DNA of 64,000 nt from positions 238,763 through 302,762 of the forward strand of contig CANJJE010000003.1 in NCBI GenBank assembly GCA_947474755.1, read 5' to 3'. The notes below the pieces were generated by a model. The model was not told where the DNA came from. It did no database searches and worked only from the letters and a program-made list of their open reading frames with translations. Below are positions 58,726 to 64,000 of this stretch, in pieces (the first letter of the stretch is position 1; every line of letters starts with the position of its first letter). Position numbers and translations under genes: made by a program. This stretch comes from Burkholderiales bacterium. Lineage in GTDB: Bacteria > Pseudomonadota > Gammaproteobacteria > Burkholderiales > Burkholderiaceae_C.

Positions 58726-59607
58726 TTATTCTCCTTTGGCCTCACTCGGGGTGGGCGGGACAGCCTTCCGCACACGCTTGACGGACGGCGCCTTACTGGC
58801 GTCACCCGCCTCGACCGGCTTGGCAGCCATGTCTGAGGGGCCGGACGCGCGCGGAGCACGATCAGCACCTGGCACGCCGGGTCGGCCGCGGCTCGGTGGC
58901 ATGCCAGGACGCGCATTGCGACGTGGGCGGCGATCGTCTTCACCTTCAGGCCTGCTGACGACGCCCGGCGCTTCGCCGTGACCGAGTCGGTCACCGCGAT
59001 AAACCCAGCACTTCACGCCGATGATCCCGTAGGTCGTCTTCGCTTCCGAGAATCCGTAATCGATGTCGGCCTTCAGGGTGTGCAGCGGCACACGACCTTC
59101 GCGGTACCACTCACACCGAGCGATTTCAATACCGTTCAGACGGCCGGATGACATCAGCTTGATGCCTTGGGCGCCCAGACGCATTGCGTTCTGCATCGCA
59201 CGCTTCATAGCGCGGCGGAACATGATCCGCTTTTCGAGCTGCTGCGTGATGCTGTCCGCGATCAGTTGAGCATCGATTTCAGGCTTGCGCACTTCCTCGA
59301 TATTGACCGCGACCGGCACACCCAGACGGCGAGTCAGTTCAGCCTTCAGGCTCTCGATGTCCTCGCCCTTCTTGCCGATCACCACACCCGGACGGGCAGA
59401 GTAAATCGTGATGCGGGCATTCTTGGCCGGACGCTCGATGAGAACACGCGAAACCGCTGCGTTCTTCAGTCTGGCCTTCAGGTACTCGCGGACCTTCAGG
59501 TCTTCAGCCAGCATCGTGGCGAAGTTCTGATTGTTGGCGTACCAGCGCGAGGCCCAATTGCGCGTGACCGGCAGTCGAAAGCCGATGGGGTGAATCTTTT
59601 GTCCCAT
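58726..59607 (-). CDS. rpsC: 30S ribosomal protein S3, with long C-terminal extension
   Basis: The 293-residue uS3 has the KH domain ([22 protein letters not shown], about 72-93) and the C-terminal domain with [31 protein letters not shown]; it lines the mRNA entry channel. The core ends near residue 208, and residues 209-293 form a low-complexity Arg/Pro/Gly/Ala-rich tail. The E. coli protein has 233 residues; extensions are known in betaproteobacteria, but this is a long one. Confidence 0.97.
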   Translation of the reverse strand: MGQKIHPIGFRLPVTRNWASRWYANNQNFATMLAEDLKVREYLKARLKNAAVSRVLIERPAKNARITIYSARPGVVIGKKGEDIESLKAELTRRLGVPVAVNIEEVRKPEIDAQLIADSITQQLEKRIMFRRAMKRAMQNAMRLGAQGIKLMSSGRLNGIEIARCEWYREGRVPLHTLKADIDYGFSEAKTTYGIIGVKCWVYRGDRLGHGEAPGVVSRPEGEDDRRPRRNARPGMPPSRGRPGVPGADRAPRASGPSDMAAKPVEAGDASKAPSVKRVRKAVPPTPSEAKGE

Positions 59608-59617
59608 GATCGTGCCT

Positions 59618-59947
59618 TTAGTTGCCGACAGTGATGTAGATGTGCGCGGTCGGCTTGCAGATGCTGTTGCCCCGGCCCTTGGCGCGCGCTGAGAAGCGCT
59701 TCAGGATCGCACCCTGCTCGACATAGATCGTCTTGACCTTGAGTTCATCAATGTCAGCGCCGTCGTTGTGCTCGGCATTCGCGATGGCCGATTCCAGCGC
59801 CTTCTTGATGATGCCGGCCGCTTTCTTGGGCGTGAAAGTCAGGATGTTGAGGGCTTGGTCAACGGGACGGCCGCGAACCAAGTCGGCAACCAAGCGCCCC
59901 TTGTCGGCAGACAGTCGAACGCCACGGACGATTGAACGGGTTTCCAT
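59618..59947 (-). CDS. rplV: 50S ribosomal protein L22
   Basis: The 109-residue uL22 reaches into the exit tunnel. [52 protein letters not shown] and the loop ending [16 protein letters not shown] are conserved. It lies between rpsS and rpsC. Confidence 0.98.
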   Translation of the reverse strand: METRSIVRGVRLSADKGRLVADLVRGRPVDQALNILTFTPKKAAGIIKKALESAIANAEHNDGADIDELKVKTIYVEQGAILKRFSARAKGRGNSICKPTAHIYITVGN

Positions 59948-59956
59948 CGTGGTTCC

Positions 59957-60235
59957 TTATTTCCTTGCGGCTTTCTTGTCGGCCGGGTGCCCCTTGAACG
60001 TGCGTGTCAACGCAAATTCGCCCAACTTGTGGCCTACCATCTGATCGGTCACGTACACCGGGATGTGCTGCTTGCCGTTGTGCACGGCGATAGTCAACCC
60101 AATGAAGTCCGGCAGAATCGTCGAGCGACGCGACCAGGTCTTGATGGGCTTCTTGTCCTTGATGGCAACCGCTTTGTCGACTTTGGCCATCAGGTGATGG
60201 TCGACGAACGGGCCTTTTTTCAGCGAACGGGTCAT
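59957..60235 (-). CDS. rpsS: 30S ribosomal protein S19
   Basis: The 92-residue uS19 of the 30S head has [22 protein letters not shown] and [38 protein letters not shown]. It starts 12 bases after rplB. Confidence 0.98.
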   Translation of the reverse strand: MTRSLKKGPFVDHHLMAKVDKAVAIKDKKPIKTWSRRSTILPDFIGLTIAVHNGKQHIPVYVTDQMVGHKLGEFALTRTFKGHPADKKAARK

Positions 60236-60247
60236 CTGGCGGCCCCT

Positions 60248-61072
60248 TTACTTCTTGCGCCGCGAAACGATAAACGTCTGCGTGCGCTTGTTGTTGCGAG
60301 TGCGGTAGCCCTTGGTCATCGTGTTCCACGGCGACACCGGCACCTGACCTTCGCCGGTACGGCCTTCGCCACCACCGTGCGGGTGATCGACCGGGTTCAT
60401 GGCTACGCCACGCACCGTCGGTCTGATGCCTTTCCAGCGGATTGCGCCGGCCTTGCCATACTGGCGCAGGCTGTGCTCTTCGTTGGACACTTCGCCAATG
60501 GTCGCGCGGCAGTCGATGTGGATGCGGCGAACCTCGCCGGAGCGCAATCGAACCTGCGCATAAGTGCCTTCACGTGCCAGCAGTGTGCAAGAAGTGCCGG
60601 CCGAGCGGGCAATCTGCGCGCCCTTTCCAGGCAGCATCTCGATGCAATGGATCACCGAGCCAACCGGGATATTGCGGATCGGCAGCGTGTTGCCAGCCTT
60701 GATCGGCGCCTCGGCACCGCTCAGCAGCGTCTGGCCAACTTCGAGGCCACGCGGAGCAATCACATATCGGCGTTCGCCATCGGCGTAGCACACCAAGGCG
60801 ATGTGCGCGGTACGGTTCGGGTCGTACTCGATTCGCTCGACCTTAGCCGGAATTCCATCCTTGCTGCGAACGAAATCGACCACACGGTAGTGGTGCTTGT
60901 GACCACCGCCCTTGTGACGGATCGTGATGTGGCCATTGTTGTTGCGGCCGGCATGCTGGAACTGCGGCTCCAGCAGCGACGCTTCAGGCTTGCCCTTGTG
61001 GAGGTGCGCATGCACCACCTTCACCACGCCACGACGGCCTGGCGATGTCGGTTTTACTTTAACGACGGCCAT
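60248..61072 (-). CDS. rplB: 50S ribosomal protein L2
   Basis: The 274-residue uL2 is needed for subunit joining and peptidyl transfer. The C-terminal [18 protein letters not shown] with the catalytically important His (in DHPHGGG) is intact, as is HKRRYR-like [12 protein letters not shown]. It overlaps the rplW stop by one base. Confidence 0.98.
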   Translation of the reverse strand: MAVVKVKPTSPGRRGVVKVVHAHLHKGKPEASLLEPQFQHAGRNNNGHITIRHKGGGHKHHYRVVDFVRSKDGIPAKVERIEYDPNRTAHIALVCYADGERRYVIAPRGLEVGQTLLSGAEAPIKAGNTLPIRNIPVGSVIHCIEMLPGKGAQIARSAGTSCTLLAREGTYAQVRLRSGEVRRIHIDCRATIGEVSNEEHSLRQYGKAGAIRWKGIRPTVRGVAMNPVDHPHGGGEGRTGEGQVPVSPWNTMTKGYRTRNNKRTQTFIVSRRKK

Positions 61073-61389
61073 TACGCGGCCTCCCCGGAGATGTTGAGCT
61101 CTTGTCCGGCCTTCAACGACACGTACGCCTTCTTGACATGGTCGCGGCGGCCGATCGAGCGACCGAACTTCTTGACCTTGCCTTTTTGCACGACCGTTTG
61201 AACGGACTCGACTTCGACCTTGAACATCAGCTCGACCGCGGCCTTGATTTCTGGCTTGGTCGCATCACGCAGTACCTTGAACAGCACTTGGTTGTGCTTT
61301 TCCGAGGCCATCGTGGCTTTTTCGCTGACGATTGGCGCGATCAAGATCTGCGCCAGGCGGTTTTCAGCATGTTTGACGACGGCGCTCAT
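61072..61389 (-). CDS. rplW: 50S ribosomal protein L23
   Basis: The 105-residue uL23 is the docking site for trigger factor and SRP at the tunnel exit. [25 protein letters not shown] and the [17 protein letters not shown] segment are conserved. It overlaps rplD by four bases and rplB by one. Confidence 0.98.
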   Translation of the reverse strand: MSAVVKHAENRLAQILIAPIVSEKATMASEKHNQVLFKVLRDATKPEIKAAVELMFKVEVESVQTVVQKGKVKKFGRSIGRRDHVKKAYVSLKAGQELNISGEAA

Positions 61390-62006
61390 GCCAGCATCTC
61401 CTTGAGTTGCTCGATGGCAGCCTTGGTGACCAGCACTTTCTTGTAGTGCACCAGCGACAGTGGATCAGCGTGACGTGGCTCGACCACCAGCACATTGCGC
61501 AGATTGCGCGACGCCAGCAGCAGGTTGTCATCGACCTGGTCCGAAATCACCAGCACCGAGTCCAGGCCCATCGCCTTCAGCTTGGCAGCGAACAACTTGG
61601 TCTTTGGTGAATCGACTTCGATCGAATCGATCACCGCCAAACGACCTTCACGGACCAACTGAGAAAAGATCGCGGCCATACCGGCGCGATACATCTTCTT
61701 GTTGACCTTCTGGGTGAAATTCTCGTCGGGGCTGTTCGGGAAAATCCGACCGCCGCCGCGCCACAGCGGCGAGGACGACATGCCCGCGCGAGCGCGGCCT
61801 GTACCTTTTTGTCGCCACGGCTTCTTCGTCGAGTGCTTGACTTCGGCACGGTCGAGTTGGGCGCGCGTGCCTTGCCGCGCATTGGCCTGGAAGGCCACGA
61901 CGATCTGGTGCACGAGGGCTTCGTTGTAGTCGCGCGCGAACAAGGTGTCAGGTGCGTCGACCTTCGCCGTGGACTGGCCCTGTGCGTTGAGGAGCTCGAG
62001 CTGCAT
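61386..62006 (-). CDS. rplD: 50S ribosomal protein L4
   Basis: The 206-residue uL4 has a tunnel-lining loop with [29 protein letters not shown]. In E. coli L4 represses its own S10 operon through the leader before rpsJ; here a candidate leader and promoter lie instead before rplC. It overlaps rplC by one base and rplW by four. Confidence 0.98.
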   Translation of the reverse strand: MQLELLNAQGQSTAKVDAPDTLFARDYNEALVHQIVVAFQANARQGTRAQLDRAEVKHSTKKPWRQKGTGRARAGMSSSPLWRGGGRIFPNSPDENFTQKVNKKMYRAGMAAIFSQLVREGRLAVIDSIEVDSPKTKLFAAKLKAMGLDSVLVISDQVDDNLLLASRNLRNVLVVEPRHADPLSLVHYKKVLVTKAAIEQLKEMLA

Positions 62007-62692
62007 CAGTTGGCTCCTGTCTTGGCCGCGTTCTTCGCCTTCACCTTGACGGCAGGCGAGACGACAATGTGGCCGTTCTTCGAACCCGGCACAGCGCCAC
62101 GCACCAACAGCAACTGACGAGCTTCGTCGATGCGGATGATGTCGAGGTTCTGCGTCGTCTTGGTCACGTCACCGCGGTGACCAGACATCTTCTTGCCAGG
62201 AAACACGCGACCCGGATCCTGCGCCATCGAAATCGAGCCCGGCACGTTGTGCGAACGACTGTTGCCGTGCGACGCGCGTTGCGACTTGAAATTGTGGCGC
62301 TTGATCGTGCCGGTGAAGCCCTTGCCGATCGAGGTGCCCTGCACGTCGACCTTCTGACCAACCGCAAACACGCCGGTGACAACAACTTGGTTACCCGGCT
62401 TGTAGCTGGCAGCCACGTCAGCCTCAACCCGGAACTCCTTGAGGATTTCACCCGCTTCGACACCAGCTTTCGCGAGGTGCCCAGCCAGCGGCTTGTTGAC
62501 TCGGGACGCCTTGCGCGCACCGAACGCGACCTGGATCGCGCTATAGCCGTCTGTCTCTGCGGTCTTGATCTGCGCCACACGGTTGTTGGACACGTCGAGC
62601 ACAGTCACGGGAACGGCGTCGCCGTCGTCCGTGAAGATGCGCATCATGCCCACCTTGCGGCCCAGCAATCCGAGGCGATTGCTTAGACTCAT
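62006..62692 (-). CDS. rplC: 50S ribosomal protein L3
   Basis: The 228-residue uL3 is an assembly initiator near the peptidyl transferase centre. [24 protein letters not shown] opens the protein and [36 protein letters not shown] is the conserved central extension with the methylated Gln region. The ATG at 62692 has a GGAG site; in-frame codons upstream fall in the leader. Confidence 0.98.
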   Translation of the reverse strand: MSLSNRLGLLGRKVGMMRIFTDDGDAVPVTVLDVSNNRVAQIKTAETDGYSAIQVAFGARKASRVNKPLAGHLAKAGVEAGEILKEFRVEADVAASYKPGNQVVVTGVFAVGQKVDVQGTSIGKGFTGTIKRHNFKSQRASHGNSRSHNVPGSISMAQDPGRVFPGKKMSGHRGDVTKTTQNLDIIRIDEARQLLLVRGAVPGSKNGHIVVSPAVKVKAKNAAKTGAN

Positions 62693-62703
62693 GATGGTTC
62701 TCC

Positions 62704-62722
62704 GGCCCCGCAGAGCGAGGCC
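62704..62722 (-). other. hairpin in the rplC leader
   Basis: On the minus strand GGCCTC and GGGGCC pair (six pairs, one G-T) around GCTCTGC just upstream of the rplC Shine-Dalgarno sequence. With the promoter candidate at 62806-62833 it lies near the end of a leader of about 105 bases, a layout that could support translational or attenuation control of rplC-D-W-B. Confidence 0.4.
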
Positions 62723-62805
62723 TTTGTTGCACACACCCGACATCGATTGGCCGGGCTGATTTGATGGGGCCGCCACCTAAATGGCGCGCCCGAAAAAGCC
62801 TACGA

Positions 62806-62833
62806 GTATAGCAGTCGCGGACTCTTCCGCAAC
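62806..62833 (-). promoter_or_regulatory. strong promoter candidate between rpsJ and rplC
   Basis: On the minus strand TTGCGG (62828-62833) and TATACT (62806-62811, five of six) are 16 bases apart, and TGC directly before TATACT makes an extended -10. It lies in the unusually long 160-base gap after rpsJ, leaving a leader of about 105 bases before rplC. Confidence 0.65.
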
Positions 62834-62852
62834 CGCTATCTTGCCTAACTAT

Positions 62853-63164
62853 TTACTGCAGCTTGATTTCGACGTCAACGCCAGCCGGCAGGTCGAGCTT
62901 CATCAGCGCGTCGACCGTCTTGTCGGTCGGGTCGACGATGTCCATCAGGCGCTGATGGGTGCGGATCTCAAACTGGTCGCGCGAGCTCTTGTTGACGTGC
63001 GGCGAACGCAGAATGTCGAACCGTTGCATGCGGGTCGGCAAAGGCACCGGGCCCTTGACGATCGCGCCGGTGCGCTTGGCCGTGTCGACGATCTCAAGTG
63101 CCGACTGGTCGATCAACTTGTAGTCGAATGCCTTCAGGCGGATGCGGATCTTTTGCTTGGACAT
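62853..63164 (-). CDS. rpsJ: 30S ribosomal protein S10 (NusE)
   Basis: The 103-residue uS10 also acts as NusE in antitermination. [29 protein letters not shown] and [33 protein letters not shown] are diagnostic. It follows tuf by 76 structured bases and precedes rplC by 160 bases, more than usual within this operon. Confidence 0.98.
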   Translation of the reverse strand: MSKQKIRIRLKAFDYKLIDQSALEIVDTAKRTGAIVKGPVPLPTRMQRFDILRSPHVNKSSRDQFEIRTHQRLMDIVDPTDKTVDALMKLDLPAGVDVEIKLQ

Positions 63165-63187
63165 GTGAATTCCTCTGTGTACGTTTA

Positions 63188-63237
63188 GTGAACCAGCCCT
63201 GCGTGGGTCGACCGGGCAAGCCCGGTCGGGGGTTCAC
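63188..63237 (-). other. large two-tier hairpin between tuf and rpsJ
   Basis: On the minus strand an outer stem GTGAACC/GGTTCAC encloses an inner stem CGACCGGGC/GCCCGGTCG with a minimal loop. It starts four bases after the tuf stop and fills most of the 76-base gap. No T-run follows, so it may be a processing, stability or NusE-feedback element rather than a terminator. Confidence 0.6.
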
Positions 63238-63240
63238 ATG

Positions 63241-64000
63241 TCACTCGATGATCTTGGCCACGACGCCGGCGCCGACGGTTCTGCCACCCTCACGGATAGC
63301 GAAGCGCAAGCCCTCTTCCATCGCAATCGGGTTGATCAGCTTCACAGTGATGCTCACGTTGTCACCAGGCATCACCATCTCCTTGTCCTTCGGAAGCTCC
63401 ACTGCGCCCGTCACGTCAGTCGTTCGGAAATAGAACTGCGGACGATAGTTGTTGAAGAACGGGGTGTGCCTTCCGCCTTCTTCTTTCGACAGGACGTAGA
63501 TCTCTGCCGTGAAGTGGGTGTGCGGCTTGACCGAGCCGGGCTTGCACAGCACCTGGCCGCGCTCGACGTCTTCTCGCTTGGTCCCGCGCAGCAAGATGCC
63601 AACGTTGTCCCCAGCCTGCCCTTGGTCGAGCAGCTTGCGGAACATCTCGACACCAGTGCAGGTGGTCTTTTGCGTTGCCTTGATGCCGACGATCTCGATT
63701 TCCTCGCCCACCTTGATGATGCCGCGCTCGATACGCCCGGTCACCACGGTGCCTCGGCCAGAGATGGAGAACACGTCCTCCACGGGCATCAGGAAGGCGC
63801 CGTCAACCGCGCGCTCTGGCGTGGGGATGTAGCTGTCGAGCGCATCGGCGAGCTTGAGGATCGCGCCTTCGCCGAGCTCACCCTTGTCGCCTTCCATGGC
63901 GAGCTTGGCGCTGCCGTGGATGATGGGCGTGGCGTCGCCAGGAAAGTCGTACTTGTCGAGCAACTCACGCACTTCCATCTCGACGAGCTCGAGCAACTCA
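63241..64000 (-). CDS. tuf: elongation factor Tu, C-terminal two thirds (partial)
   Basis: The gene runs off the window; about 253 C-terminal residues of EF-Tu are visible, beginning in the G-domain segment [16 protein letters not shown] and covering domains 2 and 3 ([41 protein letters not shown], the RTTDVTG block). EF-Tu delivers aminoacyl-tRNA to the ribosome. Position before rpsJ is the normal end of the str operon. The GTP-binding motifs lie outside the window. Confidence 0.98.
   Translation of the reverse strand, partial: ELLELVEMEVRELLDKYDFPGDATPIIHGSAKLAMEGDKGELGEGAILKLADALDSYIPTPERAVDGAFLMPVEDVFSISGRGTVVTGRIERGIIKVGEEIEIVGIKATQKTTCTGVEMFRKLLDQGQAGDNVGILLRGTKREDVERGQVLCKPGSVKPHTHFTAEIYVLSKEEGGRHTPFFNNYRPQFYFRTTDVTGAVELPKDKEMVMPGDNVSITVKLINPIAMEEGLRFAIREGGRTVGAGVVAKIIE

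Overview
The window is about 64 kb of GC-rich chromosomal DNA from a betaproteobacterium. The gene content and order point to Burkholderiales: glyQ-glyS-gmhB-plsC, SDR-ttcA, def-LysM-dprA-smg, yajC-secD-secF, DUF1631, and S10-spc-alpha ribosomal clusters. A member of the Leptothrix/Rubrivivax/Ideonella group is plausible but cannot be fixed from this sequence alone. Nothing looks like a prophage, insertion sequence, integron or CRISPR array. No stretch over 300 bases lacks a gene; the longest gaps (46012-46285, 6641-6872, 46994-47197) show no recognisable gene.

Left part (1-46 kb) is mostly housekeeping. In order: glycyl-tRNA synthetase with heptose phosphatase, PlsC and a YgjP-type metallopeptidase; an MBL hydrolase and carbonic anhydrase; chorismate lyase; a DUF2905-malonyl-CoA synthetase pair; a MidA-like methyltransferase; a pteridine-reductase-like SDR with ttcA; two lipoproteins of unknown function; glmU; a tsaB-rimI-UDG-DUF1853 chain with 4-nt overlaps; dacB and a SemiSWEET; purE-purK with a Sua5/TsaC gene and an SGNH-like lipoprotein that seems to have lost its catalytic triad; a cysteine-less thioredoxin/TPR (CnoX-like) gene; fmt and def; LysM-dprA-smg; DUF1631; yajC-secD-secF; glucokinase; and a complete MdtABC-type RND efflux operon with its own outer-membrane factor.

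Between the efflux operon and the ribosomal block lie a secreted protein of unknown function and a stand-alone cobalamin-binding regulator resembling AerR/PpaA, the B12-dependent light-responsive antirepressor family of purple bacteria. It converges on an initiator tRNA-fMet gene across a perfect 40-bp palindrome that looks like a two-way terminator.

The right part (48.3-64 kb, all minus strand) is one ribosomal superoperon: tuf (cut by the window end), rpsJ, rplC-D-W-B, rpsS, rplV, rpsC, rplP, rpmC, rpsQ, then rplN-X-E, rpsN, rpsH, rplF, rplR, rpsE, rpmD, rplO, secY, infA, rpmJ, then rpsM-K-D, rpoA, rplQ. The spacers carry regulatory-looking structure: a good extended -10 promoter between rpsJ and rplC, a promoter at the S10/spc boundary, a convincing intrinsic terminator between rpsK and rpsD, and a large hairpin between tuf and rpsJ. 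The orphan AerR-like regulator, the triad-less SGNH lipoprotein and these ribosomal-spacer signals are the parts most worth a second look.
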